Assembly: GCA_963513935.1 (NCBI GenBank)
Contig: OY740774.1
Location: 90,222,424-90,286,423, forward strand
Source of the DNA: Aphrophora alni
Taxonomy: Eukaryota > Arthropoda > Insecta > Hemiptera > Aphrophoridae
Reading direction: 5' to 3'
DNA: 64,000 nt
Shown here in pieces: positions 35,495 through 47,799 of this stretch; position 1 is the first letter of the stretch, and each line of letters starts with the position of its first letter. A program made the translations under genes and the position numbers. Below the pieces are notes generated by a model that was given only the letters and a program-made list of their open reading frames with translations, searched no databases and was not told where the DNA came from.

Positions 35495-35782
35495 TTAATC
35501 ATACAATATATTTTGTATATATATTAATTGGTCTATCTAAAATAATCCTTACTGGATTGTTATTTAGCTACATCCGTTTCGTCTGCAAAGAGACATCATC
35601 AGACTTCGCACTTGTCACAATTATAAAATTACATACAATAAATACACGAACATTTAAACCACAACACACAATTTAAAACTCACCAAATTTGTCACTTTAT
35701 TCATAATCAATGTAGGTTTTGGGTCCGTGTTTATTTTAGACAGACCAATTATATAATACAAAATATATTTAATATAAACAAT
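35495..35782. mobile_element. Small foldback element with a hammerhead-like motif inside
   Basis: The ends are inverted repeats of about 50 bp: acaatatattttgtata ... ttggtctatctaaaataa (35498-35547) pairs with ttattttagacagaccaa ... tacaaaatatatttaa (35731-35775). Inside, at 35574-35602 on the minus strand, lies CTGATGAT-GTCT-loop-AGAC-GAAACGG. The flank to about 35700 resembles 46490-46620 next to a Penelope-like copy, so this may be a non-coding derivative of such an element. Confidence 0.5.
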
Positions 35783-36228
35783 CCAGAGGCTTGAAACAAA
35801 ATAAATTATAATCATACAAGTTTGTAGATTGTCTACATGTTTTACGAGATCAATCAGGACGTATGACTAGAGTGGATTTAAAAATAAAAATTACTAATTT
35901 AAAATTGACTTAAGTTTAGAGTGAAGGAAAGTGACTAAAGTGAATTATAAAGTATCATCAGAGTGAAATTTTAATTTTGTATTCAATTTTATATTTGACA
36001 ATTTTGTGTAAAATATAATGTCATAAAAACATTACAATCACATACAAAAAAGTATTATGTACGAGTATGTAGGATATATTACTGCTCCACATCTAACTTA
36101 AAGCTGATGTTTTCATGTTTTGCTAAACATTTTATTTTTCTCAATACATAACATCTGTATAAAACTAATTTTGTTCATTTACAGTTTCTGAAAAGTGATA
36201 TTTTTTACATACTGTATACAGGGTGTGT

Positions 36229-38849
36229 CTGTTAATTAAGGGAGTGTTTTTAATTTAAATTTTTATTCCTAGAACAGCTTAACCGATTGCGTTCAAATTT
36301 TTCAGGGTAGTCATCAATGTTAAGACTTATTTTGAAAAAATAATACACTTGTTCCAATAACCCGTTTCAAAATGGCGGCTATTTAAAAACTTTTAATGAA
36401 AATAACTCTCATAAACAGTACTATTTTATAAAAATCGTCAATAGTAATTTTTTTACCCCGTTTAACCTTCTATCATTAAACAGCGTTCATTAGTTTGATG
36501 GATTCCAACACAACAGTCGTTCAAAATCTTTGATGTCAAATTTCATTATAATTTCGTTAAATTCACAACTATGGATAATATCTGATTCTTCTTGAGTTTA
36601 AATATGGTATATAGATAAAAATGGTCATATGATGTAGCCCACTGCTCTCAGTAATGCAATCTAATTGACGCTGTTTTACTGTTAGCCTTTATGCGATAGT
36701 TCTTACAGTTCTACCATTCGATAAGAAATGAAAGCGCCTACAAAAAATTAGGGTTAACGTTATGGTGGAAAGAAGACATTTACTGTTTAGCTATCTCAAT
36801 AGAATCATATTTATTAAATTTGACTTACTCTGTCCTCTCATCCTTGAAGTTCAAAATTAAAAACGTGGGCGCAAACCGCCCTTTCTAAATAACAAAATTA
36901 AAAAGGTTATAAAAGTTGTTTTTCTCTACAACTCTGTATTAAATGAGACAAAAATTTCTGCTAGGGGTAGGATCAATGAACATTTTGTGGCCTCGAGGAA
37001 AAATCACAAAAGTTAGAATCTCTAAAATAAAAATTCGTCAAAAATTAAATTTACTACATTAAAGTAGGGAGAGGGAACGTGTTGTGAAGTAATGTTTCAT
37101 GTTTAGCACAATACACTTCATCTTTTCTCTTCTCTAGCTTTTAACGTCGTCTGTAAAATACATATTAAGTTTAATAAAGATAAAACACCGCCATAAATAA
37201 AACACCAGCACTTCCTGTAACCAGGAATTGTGACGCCATAAAAAGCATTCCAAGGACGTTGTGTTGTGGAGTTTGTAACAATTACCTAATTAAATTCAAG
37301 TATATAAGTAAAAATAGCTTTAAAGATCAAATCGAAGCTCAAGATTAGTCTTAAACTCATGAGAAAACTAATTAATTTCAAAGAAACCCAAGTGTCTAGT
37401 ATATATAAATGCTTTAATAAGTTGTATATATATATATATATTTAAAATCTTAAATTCAGTTGGAAAGAAGTAAAGTTAATACTCCGGAAAAACCAATATG
37501 AACCAAAAATAATTTAACCCTCACATATAGAAATCCTTTAAGGAAAACCTGTGTAGAAATAAAAACCGGTAATAAAAATACTTAATTACAATTATTTAAA
37601 ATAAAAATTCCTCTACTATAAATAAGGCTGACATCGGTTAAAAGTGATCTCAAGGCCATGGGCTAAATTGTTTAAAGAGAGGACAAAAGGTTCTTCATTT
37701 CGATAACACCGTTGTGTAAACACGCCCTTGGCATACAACAACTTTAGTATTTATTATCTTTGTGTTGATCAATGTAGACCCTGACGATTTTGTTATTTTT
37801 AGTTATTTTGACTGCTCAGACTTTGAGAACCTTTCTTAGATTATTTCTTCTAGTTTTAATTCCCAACATAGCCCTAAACTACAAGGTTATGTTAGCTCTT
37901 TTTACATTTTACATGCTAGAGTTGATTTATATTATCGAAACGTTGTTTGTTTCTATAAACACAGATTATGACTAACGTCCAAATAAACTATACCAATAAT
38001 ATGTCTTGGACGGTTACAAAATATATGAGGGATATTAAATTTCATTGAACCTGAATACAATGAGAAATAAAGACAGCCATTTTTACAAAAAAGCATAGTT
38101 TCATGGCTCCACAAGAGGTCATCATACAATAACAGTATTCACAAAATTATTTTATAAATCTTGACTTCTGTTTCAACACGATTTAGTCTATAGCGTCCGT
38201 TTGATTTTAATTTTTACACAATAATATACTTTTCAGAAAATGTTGGTTTTGTCTCAAACTTAAAGTAAAGAACACAAAAAATCCATTAACATTTCTCTGT
38301 CCCTTACTCCAACACTCGCAATCAAACAGTCGATCTTTTATCTTTGCATCTTGTTCAATAGAAGAGAAACTTTCCTTGGAGGAAGTTTGCTAAAGTTTAT
38401 ATTGATTTAATAGCTTATTTCTACTTTAGTAATGGTGTGATTATAAATAGTAAAAGTGATGATTACTAATTACTATCGACATTTTTAATAGTGATCTTAA
38501 AGACTTATTAATAGTAATTTAGGTGGTTGTATGGTGAAATAACCAATCACAAAAATTTTAAAAATGATACAAGTAGTTAAAGAGTGAAAATCAGTAAATT
38601 AAAGATTACGAAATTGGTGAAAAGTAGTGATTAGTATTAAATAATCATAACAAATTCAAAGAGTTATTAACAGTAATTTAATAACAGTAACGTTTTTTTG
38701 TTGTGGTAAACGTGGTAACTGCTACTAACCAATCATGACAATTTTAAATAATTAATAAGAATAATTTAAGATATTACATTTACTAAAATTTAAACGTAAA
38801 ATCGAAGATCTGATTTTGAAAAAATACATTTATAAACAGCACTATTCTT
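36229..38849. other. AT-rich stretch with repeat traces only
   Basis: Repeat-like text tacagggtgtgtctgttaat and agcttaaccgattgcgttca begins it (36229-36300), with aaaatggcggctatt at 36368. A short (AT)n lies at 37425-37441. The frames at 37790-37975 and elsewhere lack motifs. Confidence 0.35.
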
Positions 38850-39160
38850 CGTTGTTTTTTTTTTTTTTTACAGACAACTCCGCATATTTAGAGAGGTGGC
38901 GACCAATACTTTTTTTTATCCATACAAACCTCTTTTCTTGAACAAAGTTTCATCAAATCGTTAATGTCTATTTTGAGAAAATAATAATTTTGTGTTTTTG
39001 TCATATGGCAGCTACACCAGTTTTTAATTATCAAAATAAATGGAAAAACTTCCAAGATATGGCCAAAATATACCTACATGCCTAATTTTATCAAAATCGG
39101 TCCAAGTGTTCGTACTGTAGAGTACCGCAGATACAAAATTGACAAACATCATTCTACAGA
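38850..39160. repeat. Family C dispersed repeat
   Basis: agaggtggcgaccaatactt, cttgaacaaagtttcatcaa, ttttgagaaaataataattt, atatggcagctacaccagtt and aattttatcaaaatcggtcc appear in the same order as at 22230-22400 and 34630-34750. Confidence 0.55.
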
Positions 39161-39289
39161 CAACGAATTTCAAAACTAATATATCAGCAATAAACCTGAC
39201 AGTGATTTTAGACCTATCACACAAGCTTTCTCTATACAACATATGTGGGACGTTCTGCTGATAATGCAAATTGTTTCTCCAGTGCTACA

Positions 39290-39500
39290 AGTCACAACAA
39301 ACCACATGAACGAGATACTAATGTCTGTGAAGCACGCAATTTATTTAATTTGACTGAGATTCAAACCCATTTATCACCTGTGTTGTCTGATTCGATAACA
39401 ATGACTATAATCACAAAAGTGAAAACAATGAACTAAAATATCTAGGCATGGTTATTGAGTAGAGCATGTGTCGCAACACCTCACCCTCTTGTGTAATTTA
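39290..39500 (+). repeat. Family F dispersed repeat, first copy
   Basis: gaacgagatactaatgtctg, gcacgcaatttatttaattt, gtgttgtctgattcgataac and catggttattgag recur, diverged, at 43665-43890. The frame at 39245-39436 includes NVCEARNLFNLTE, and the second copy is not open in the same way, so coding is unproven. Confidence 0.6.
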
Positions 39501-39613
39501 TAAAGTATACAATATCGTAAAATTATTTCAGTTTTTGTCATTTTAGTAAGTTTACTATTTAAAAAAATTCCTGACTAATGTTTAATTCTATTTTTTTTTT
39601 TTTTTTTTACGTC

Positions 39614-40205
<592 letters not shown>

Positions 40206-40254
40206 TAGAATTCTTTTTATATCCCGGAAGATTAGGTGGTTTATACTATACCTT

Positions 40255-40440
40255 TGTATCGTATAGAGCCTTCAAGAAGTATGGGAAGAAGAAGGTGTGG
40301 GAAGGTTAGGGGGTGAAGAACTGGAGAGGTGTTGCTAATATACGTAGCTAGCTTAAATTAATGCAGAAGACAAAGATTCATGGAGGAATATAGTGGGGGA
40401 GGAGTAAGAAATGTGGATGATAGGAATTGGTCTAGATGTT
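40255..40440 (+). pseudogene. Non-LTR retrotransposon extreme C-terminus
   Basis: SRASRSMGRRRCGKV is followed after frameshifts by AEDKDSWRNIVGEE and a stop. Insect LINE RT proteins end with 'A-x-DR-x-x-WR-x-IV-x-EA'. Only this terminal block remains. Confidence 0.55.
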
Positions 40441-40444
40441 CTAA

Positions 40445-41855
40445 ATTTCTTTTTTATTTCTAGTTAACTTAGTTTAACTCTATTTTTTAAAAGTTGTTTT
40501 ACGTGATGGTTAACCTCAAAACAGATTTTTCTTTTGAGGGTATCTATTATTTCCTAAGTTTAGTACTTTTATTTTTTGCAGTTTTTAATTAAGTTAAATA
40601 CTTAAATTTAATATATATTGTATTATTTACTTTTGTATATTGTCATATCTGTAATATTATTATATTTTCTTTATTATGATATTGTAAAAAAAAAGTAAAA
40701 ATAAATACTATATTAAATAAATATTAAATGTAGAAATTGTTTTGCGATTTTGTTCAAATTTATAATGTTGACTGTATATAAAGTTGTTGAATCTGGTTAA
40801 CTAAAAATATTTCTAAATGGATTTCAAAATAGAGGTGTTTTCGAATTTAAAAAAGTTTTTGATAATGAAATACTATTTATTTTGTAGATTTGAAGTCTAC
40901 ATCTAGTGATTCCTACGCTAGTTGTTTATTATTTAAAATAAACGAATTGTTACTCAAATAAATTAAATACTTAGCAGTGTAATCTCAATATTAGAAATAA
41001 TAATCAGTAGAACCGTTAACTTTACTAGTATTTTTATACCAAATTTACAAATTTAGGTTTATCTATTTGTTGAATAATAAATAAAATCAGGTCAGGAAAC
41101 TTTAGAGATAATTTGTTTTAGTGCTGACTATTTTTAAACACGTAGTGTACTATGGTTCTAAAACTTAAAGTGTTGCCTTACATTACTGTAAAATCAGCTG
41201 GTTAACTAAATAAAGTAACTGATAATAGACCCGTTGTTATAAACTATCATTTATCACATTTAATATACGAAACTGATCCATACATTCTTCTGAAATCTCA
41301 CAACTTTCACATTTATTTCAGTTAAGATAAACTAATGCAATCATCATTTATAGAAATCACCATTTTAAATGGTCAGTGTTATATTGATATGCATATAGGA
41401 ACAGGAGTAAAAACTCTGTCATAAGTTGAATTAGTTGGCAACGGTCAATCGTAATTATTTTCTGTTTTTTTTTTTAAGGATTATAAATTATTGTTGTTTA
41501 AAACATATTTATTATTTATTGGTTCTATTGGTTTATTGGTGTTTTAGAAATATATGGGTTTAAAGTTTAAGTTTAAAATAAGATCTACAATGGTTGAAAG
41601 TGATGTTTCTAGACATTGTAACATGGAGTGTCACATTGTTTATCACTATGGTAGTGTGCAGTTGCATAATCAGATTTAAATTAAATATAAATAGGACATT
41701 AACTATCTTGGATTCAGGTCATCAAATTTAATCAATAACTAACTTCTTTATGTCACTTCAACGCTTCACATGTCATTGCTATCTTTAAATAGAATTCTAC
41801 ATTCCCAGTACTTACTAATATGATATGAAATCATTTTTAGTATCTAGGTCACTAT
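40445..41855. other. AT-rich stretch, nothing recognised
   Basis: No frame, tandem array or mobile-element motif was identified. Confidence 0.35.
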
Positions 41856-41859
41856 TGAA

Positions 41860-42950
41860 TAACTTTCCTACTTTATTTTGTTTGCTCCGTCACGTGACCT
41901 CTTTTTCTTTTTTCGATAACGCGTTTCGTGACTTTTATCCCATCATTAGAAATCTTATTTGCTCATTTGAAGTCGTCACTGCTTTAAAATAAATTAAACA
42001 CAACACAAACACATTTATGAAGTTTATTGGTACACACCATTTGGCTGCCGTGTCAATAGTTGCCTCTTATAGCTGTGTCAAACAATGTATTAGAGTCAAA
42101 TTTTAGTTGATCGTTTATAACTGATGTTCATTATTTTTATTTTTAATGTTATTTTTTAAATTTGAATGACTTACATATATCATATTCCTCTACAGCATTT
42201 CTAAATCCACCTTTTTTTGCATGATTTAATTTTCTCCTGGAAGCTCGCGTAACTTTTCGTACCAAAACATTTTGTCCAACAAAAAACCCCAACTTCTAGA
42301 AGACCAAACGGGTGTATATAAATTGACATGTGACGATTGTGATAAATTATATATAGGCCAAACTGGAAGAGCATTTGGAGGGGGATTTAAAAAACACTTG
42401 CCAAAAAAGATCCTTTCAGGTAATAAATCAAATTATACGCATCATTTGATAGATATGAACCACAGTTACACGAGCTTCCATAAAAAATTGGAAAAAATTA
42501 AATCATCCAAAAAAAAAAAAAAAAAGTGGATTTATGAACACTGTAGAGGATTATAAAATATATAAATCATTCAAATTAAAAAAAAAATTATTAAAAATAC
42601 ATCAGTTATTAAACGATCAACTAATGTTTGACTCTAATACACTGTATGATACGGCTATTGTATTGTATTGTATTGACATTGTATTGATACGAGTCTAAGA
42701 AGACAACGAGAAAGATGGTTAAAGTACGGGAGATAACTAATTGACGGTTGCCCTTCGGTTGCCAAATGGTATGAACCTATAATCTGTCTTTAAAATAATA
42801 TGTTTGTCTTGTGTTTAATTTATTTTAATATAGTGGCGACCTCAGATGAAGAAATAAGATTTTTGATGATGGGATAAAAGTTCCAAAATGCGTTAAAACA
42901 AAAACAAAAAGAGGTCACGTGGCAGAGCAAACAAAATAACGCAAGAAACT
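41860..42950 (+). mobile_element. Penelope-like element with inverted terminal repeats
   Basis: Left arm 41868-42126 and right arm 42600-42945 are inverted repeats: tttgctccgtcacgtgacct pairs with aggtcacgtggcagagcaaa, cttttatccc with gggataaaag, and tagttgatcgttta.taactgatg with its complement at 42600-42628. The right arm has an extra segment of about 80 bp (about 42660-42740). Between the arms lies only a GIY-YIG endonuclease fragment (42230-42556). Penelope-like elements are known for terminal repeats in direct or inverted arrangement. The element lacks a reverse transcriptase. Confidence 0.75.
42230..42556 (+). pseudogene. Penelope-like GIY-YIG endonuclease fragment
   Basis: The plus frame is open from after the TAA at 42227 to TAA at 42554-42556 (about 108 codons). 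It reads FSYQNILSNKK, then TGVYKLTCDDCDKLYIGQTG, then RAF and KKHL. This matches the Penelope-type GIY-YIG domain: GVY as the GIY element, the CxxC pair, YIGQTGR, and an H where the family has EH. Key defects: the arginine helix that follows TGRAF reads GGGFKK instead of the usual x-x-R-x-x-EH, and a poly-lysine run replaces the LLE-x-EIY tail before a premature stop. So it is probably inactive. No initiating ATG is near the start; the frame is the tail of a longer polyprotein truncated at the left repeat arm. Confidence 0.75.
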
Positions 42951-43096
42951 TTGCAATATTATATAACTTTAGTCATATGTGTTGCTATATTTCACTTGTA
43001 TACAGTATGTTATTTGTTATTATATATTACGATGCTCATGTATCTTTATGTTTATGTTACTTATGATTTTTAGTTGGGGAAGAAAACTCCTTATCG

Positions 43097-43097
<1 letters not shown>

Positions 43098-43127
<30 letters not shown>
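43098..43127. repeat. (AT)n microsatellite
   Basis: About 14 AT units. Confidence 0.9.
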
Positions 43128-43131
<4 letters not shown>

Positions 43132-43274
43132 TGAAGCTTAAGAATTATATCCACTTCGTAATTATTTTTACCCAGGCTTTGTCGACATAATGTGTCGGTA
43201 TTTTCTTTGTTTTACAAGGTCTAATTTTTAAAATACTCTTAGTTCCGAAGTCGCTCTATTTTTTTATTACTATT

Positions 43275-43490
43275 CAAAGCCAAATAACCTCTCCGTCATC
43301 CATGTCTTATAAATAAAAAATGTTGAAAAGATCATAAATTAAAGTACCTTAGTTCTCGAATACTCTAATAGCTACAGGGTTGGAAGTTAAAAGAAAGGGA
43401 TTTAACCCAAGACTACACTGAAAAATATTTAGATAAAGCTTATTTCTTGGATTTATCACACCTTTACTCACTATAAGGGAATCTCTGAGG
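43275..43490 (+). repeat. Family A dispersed repeat, diverged copy
   Basis: Landmarks: aaagccaaataacctctccg, gggatttaacccaagac, cacacctttactcactataa and ctctgagggatt. The gagacctgat core is eroded. Confidence 0.5.
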
Positions 43491-43664
43491 GATTGAGAAG
43501 AAGCAAAATTTTATTTATTTTAAAGTAGATTATTATTTAGAATCGGTTGACTGCTCCTTTTATTTAAAATTACTTTATTTATTGTTTATTTTTGTTTGTA
43601 AAACAATTATTTGGATTGAAGCAAAAATTTCATTTGTTTTTAATTCTGACTTTCTACACAATCA

Positions 43665-43890
43665 GTTGTACGAGACACTAATAAACGTCTGTGACGCACG
43701 TATTTATTTAATTCAGTGGAAGTATTAAAACTGACCCACGTCATCTGTGTTGTCCGATTCCTTAACTGTGTTAAATTTAGTGTTACAGTCTAAAAGTAAA
43801 AACACTAAATTGAAGTGTCTTAACATGGTTACTGAGTGTGAAGTAATATCCACACCCTTGCGAAAGTTTATAAGCAACATCATTAAAATG
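43665..43890 (+). repeat. Family F dispersed repeat, second copy
   Basis: gtacgagacactaataaacg, gacgcacgtatttatttaat, gtgttgtccgattccttaac and catggttactgag correspond to 39295-39455. Confidence 0.6.
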
Positions 43891-43979
43891 TTTTATGTGA
43901 TTTGGGAATTGTTCGTGCAAGTAGGATTTAAAATTTGGCTATGAAGTATGTCTTGTATAGAAATTTCACTAACTAGAAA

Positions 43980-44215
43980 ATTCCAACTGAAAGAAAGGCT
44001 CCCGAGAGAGATTTCAAGAAAACAAGTGGAGTGGAGGTCAACATGAGATAATATGAAGAGTAGACCAAAGAAGAGATGGAGTGATAATGTTTTTAAGGCT
44101 TTCGTACTTTGAAAATAAACAGCTGGAGAATAGCTACTGCCGATAGTCGTTTATAGCAAGTAAAATTCTGAAGGAGGTCAAAACTCTCGTAAGGTTGTAG
44201 CACCGATGGAAGAAG
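43980..44215 (+). pseudogene. Non-LTR retrotransposon C-terminal tail
   Basis: RLPREISRKQVEWRS is followed by MKSRPKKRWSDNVFKAF, AGE and SWRIATADSRL, then a region ending APMEEE. This fits the family end: 'R-(S/G)-RPKKRW-x-D-x-V-x-x-D-L ... W-R-x-x-A-x-DR-x-x-WR ... V'. At least two stops and a frameshift occur. It is one of five such tails on the plus strand. Confidence 0.6.
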
Positions 44216-44319
44216 AATTAGACATTTTAAATTTTACCCAATGCGTTCGTGAAAACGACAACATAGACTATTTAATGTGTTTTGATACTACGCTTAAGAA
44301 AACATTTGGCACAATGTGT

Positions 44320-44760
44320 TTTTTGTTTTTGTTTTTTTTTTTGTTAAGGGCAATCATCATAGTCTTAACACTAAAACTAAAACTCATCCAACAATGTTAT
44401 AAATAAACAATAAAACTAAATAACAATGGTTAACTTTGATAAAATTGATTGATAACAAAAATTGCAGGACTGTAAAGGGGCCCTTATAAGAAAATACACA
44501 ATTATTTTATATCTATCAAAGCCTTCATGGGACGCAAGAATGATCCGATCTTGGTCATCCTCTGATATCGTCTGAATCATACTGGGTACGACAAAAGTCC
44601 TGCACACACTTCTCAGATAAACACAATCTTTCAGGAGGTAGTAAACCGACAGAACGGTTCTAAAGAAGGAGCTTTCTTGCTGCTTCATCTGATTTTGTAT
44701 TTCCAGTTTTCTACAATGCCCAGGAACCCATCAAACCAAGTAGTTAATGTTTCTGTATAT
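44320..44760 (-). pseudogene. Non-LTR retrotransposon RNase H fragment with 3' end
   Basis: On the minus strand near 44740-44690 the text reads WVPGHC, then after a one-base shift TGNTKSDEAARKL, then SVGLLPP. RNase H domains of jockey-like LINEs end 'W-(V/I)-PGH-x-x-I-x-GNE-x-AD-x-AA', with the last aspartate being catalytic; here GN-x-x-SDEAA keeps that aspartate. The 3' part to about 44340 parallels the copy at 23080-23290 (gggcccctttacagtcctgc), and the T-rich run at 44316-44342 would be its poly(A). The downstream zinc finger is not visible. Confidence 0.6.
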
Positions 44761-45295
44761 GAAACACTCTAAAAGATTCAATTGTTATCCATTTTGTATG
44801 TAGAGTATTTATAAATCGTTTAATAAGTTCGTCAATTTAAAGGTATTGTTAAATAAATTTTAAAATAGACAATTTCAAAATATATTTTTTTTATAATAAA
44901 CCTTGATTTTTAAGATCTTCAACGAATCATAATGAAGTTTATTTTGTGCAGTTTTATATTAACTTCAAACTGCTTCCGAGCAATTTTCTAGGAACATAGC
45001 ATGGAACACTCTCATCGTTCTGTTATTTTGTGTGAAGAATGAAAAATTATTGTCTTGCTTTATCTCAAAAATAAAAAGAGATACCGAATTGAGTTAAGAG
45101 AGAATTGAGTTTGGGAAATTTCCATAATAATGATATAATCTCCTATGTTCAAGATAAAATCTATATGACATTCAGAAATAGGTCCCCACTTATTTGATAA
45201 AATATATTTTTAACGTTGTACAACATTTACAATTAAGAACAAAGTGTACATCTTCCACAGTATAGTAATGGTTCTTGTGTACTCGAATACTCCCC

Positions 45296-45465
45296 AGTGT
45301 CGGAAAGGAACAAGAGTTGGTCAAGAGAGACCTGATAGAAAAGATGAAGGGGAGTAATTTGAACCAAGGCTACATGAAAAAGGTGTACAGCTAAATCCCC
45401 TCTGGGCTGCGACTCTGGAAGTCCCCTCCAAGCCCGTATTCACTGTAGTGAATTCCTGAGGGTTG
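45296..45465 (+). repeat. Family A dispersed repeat, well preserved core
   Basis: aacaagagttggtcaagaga and gacctgatagaaaagatgaa are intact, followed by aggtgtacagctaa and cccgtattcactgtagtgaa, tcctgaggg. The first section is missing. Confidence 0.75.
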
Positions 45466-46069
45466 CTGACAGTAAACCTGTAGCTAAACAAACGTTGTTA
45501 CAATTCAAATAGTACATGTTAACTTACAAACTGTAATTTACATCAAGATGGTGTTTTATTTACAGGGTGGGTCATTAATCGCTACAGGTCACCAAAATTA
45601 ATCGAAATCGAAAACGCAAAATCTTTAAAATACAACCTTCATTTACAAACTCATGCTCTTTTTAGAGAATGACGTTTTTTTTATCTATTATGGATACTGC
45701 TGATATTTATTAACATTTTATATTTCCTTCTCTATAATCGTTCACAAAGTATTTAAACAATCAACACCTTCGACACACTGAAGTTACTTCTACCACAATG
45801 CAAAACACTTTACTTAGAAACTACACCACAATGTATGATATTTACAACAGTTAGCAGAGTGGTTTATGGCGTCCATCTTGTCCAGTTTTATTACCAACGT
45901 GTTTCCGGTTTTATTACTTCCTGTGTAAATTTACATCTTAACTAGTTTCTCATTTAATTAACTTTGTAATCAATTATATACAAACTTTCTTCTTGTGCGT
46001 GCTTATAGAAACACTCTTTTTAAACAATAGCAAAGCTTAATTTTATAAGGGTTATTTTTGTTTAAAAAA

Positions 46070-46235
46070 CTGTTGAACCTATAAGTATTTTTAACTCTTT
46101 AAAAATTTTAAATCTCTTTGTTGTAGATTAAAAAAATTATACGTTTTCCAATAAGAGGAATTGAAAAAAGGTAAACGTCATTCAAAAGTTTGAGAACTGC
46201 AACAATAGTTAAAGCGTTTCCACAGTGATCATGAT
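46070..46235 (+). repeat. Family E dispersed repeat, second copy
   Basis: Counterpart of 30740-30945; see there. Confidence 0.5.
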
Positions 46236-46672
46236 ATATATATTCAATTGCTTTTGAATATTCATATAATTTGAAAGTTATTCCAAATTTTACTTGTTAA
46301 ATAGTAAATGAGTAATAATTGCCTTAAACTTTTTAGACTACTTAGAATGATCGGGAAGAATCCAGGTACAGAAGATATAAGAAACATTTTAGACTATAAA
46401 AAACTAAAATATAATTTAAGGTTTCTTTCAGTCTACAAATAACTGAAATATTGATATATCTATCAGTATTTTTGAACGAGAACGTTCTCTTTCAATACCG
46501 TTTCATCTTCAATGAGACATCATCAGGCTTTTGTACATTGTCACAAATATTTTACACACAAATACACAAACATTTAAACATGTCATATAATATAAAACAT
46601 TTTAAGAATCGAATCACTATAATACTGTTTAAATATAATATACTAAAATCCACACACAGTAACTGAAATGTT

Positions 46673-47415
46673 TTATTTTCTGGTCAGTGAACTGATTCTG
46701 TCATATATAGGGTTTAAAGCAAAGTTCAAGTTGTCATTCAGCAGCATGTCTGGATTGTATCTGTTGTGAGAGTAAATCTGGAACTCTTCCAAAATATTTA
46801 ATAGTTTACTCTTTTTACATTTATAAAGAATTTTAAGGTTGGATTCTATATTCTATAAAATTATGGTTTTCTTTGGTAAAATGTTCTGCGTATTTTGATT
46901 TATTGTGTTTTTTTTTATGACTAGGTAAATGTTCTTTAAATCTCAGCTTAAAACTCCTTCCTGTTTGTCCTATATAGATTTATTGCAATCATTACATGAT
47001 AACTTATACACACCTCCATTGTCAAAAATATCTGTAGTGTCTCCGGATGTATTTTGGTTAAATATATTTAGGAGTTTGTTACTATTACGGTACGCTATCT
47101 GGTATCCTTGTTTATGAAAAATATTGTAACGGAGTGTACAATATGGCTATTGTACTTTATGGTTATAGTCTTTTTCTTTAATATTAGCTCAGATTGTTTT
47201 AGTCGCTTACTTAGTTCTTGTTTCATCTTTTTCTTTGTTTATGTAAGCATCTGTCGACAATGGATGGATTGTATCCATTGGAAACGGCAATATATTTAAT
47301 TAAATTAATTTCATTAATAAAATCTGCTTGGTCCATCGGTGCATGTAAAGCTATATAATATGCAAAACTGTTGTAGGCTGCTAATTTATGATTGGTGGGA
47401 TGATAAGAAATATTT
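46673..47415 (-). pseudogene. Penelope-like polyprotein C-terminus: RT thumb-side linker and GIY-YIG endonuclease
   Basis: Minus-strand translation gives, in order, HPTNHKLAAYNSFAYYIA and FINEINLIKYIAVSNGYNPS (region after the RT core), GYQIAYRNSNKLLNIF, GGVYKLSCNDCNK, YIGQTGRSFKLRFKEHLPSH (GIY-YIG domain with catalytic-region R and EH present), KSKYAEHFTKENHNF, and LLNILEEFQIYSHN ... LLNDNLNF, ending in a stop at 46673-46675. All signature blocks of the Penelope C-terminus are here. One-base frameshifts lie between the linker and the GYQIAY block, inside GIY-YIG after CNK, and again downstream. The RT core is missing. It is the best preserved Penelope coding piece in the window. Confidence 0.85.
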
Positions 47416-47418
47416 ATC

Positions 47419-47790
47419 AGGTTTCGTTCAATCTACAAATAACTGTAATATTGACTCGATATTTGCACGACTTAGCCAGTGTAGTGTAAAAATTTGTAAT
47501 ACAATTTAGGTTTCGTTCAATCTACAAATAATTGAAATATTAACTTGATATTTGCAACGACAGCCTAAGTATGCCTAAGTATAGCCTAAAATATGAAATA
47601 GAATTTAGGGTTTCGTTCAATCTACTAATAACTGAAATATTAACTTGATATATTTGAAACGACTTAACCAATTTACCCTAAAACAAATTTAATATAATTT
47701 AGGGTTTCATTCAATCTAATAATAATTGACTTAATATCTGCAACTACTAAGCCTTATTACTGTATTTCAAAGATCATAAATTGAATTTTA
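47419..47790. repeat. Tandem repeat of 89-99 bp in a Penelope terminal repeat
   Basis: Four units start with aggtttcgttcaatctac at 47419, 47508, 47607 and 47701 (spacings 89, 99, 94). Each continues ..aataactgaaatattaacttgatattt.. and gcctaag or taacc words. One unit is present at the opposite end (46419). Confidence 0.8.
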
Positions 47791-47799
47791 AAGCTAAAT

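Larger units (their letters stand above)
46419..47790 (-). mobile_element. Penelope-like element with direct terminal repeats
   Basis: The word ggtttcgttcaatctacaa, with small changes, occurs at 46419 on one side and at 47419, 47508, 47607 and 47701 on the other, all in the same orientation. Coding sequence on the minus strand (46673-47415) runs directly up to the 47419 repeat, so the coding part is 5'-truncated and joined to the terminal repeat, a known Penelope arrangement. The hammerhead-like motif lies at 46499-46525 in the 3' repeat. Direct repeat starts 1,000 bp apart delimit the unit. Confidence 0.7.

Noticed and set aside
44206..44406. 66-codon plus frame as a membrane peptide
   Set aside because: It overlaps the end of a LINE tail and the poly(T) of the minus-strand RNase H fragment; the hydrophobic run is a translation of that poly(T).
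47419..47790. A CRISPR-like array
   Set aside because: The repeats are 89-99 bp apart, imperfect, and belong to a Penelope-like terminal repeat in a eukaryotic context.
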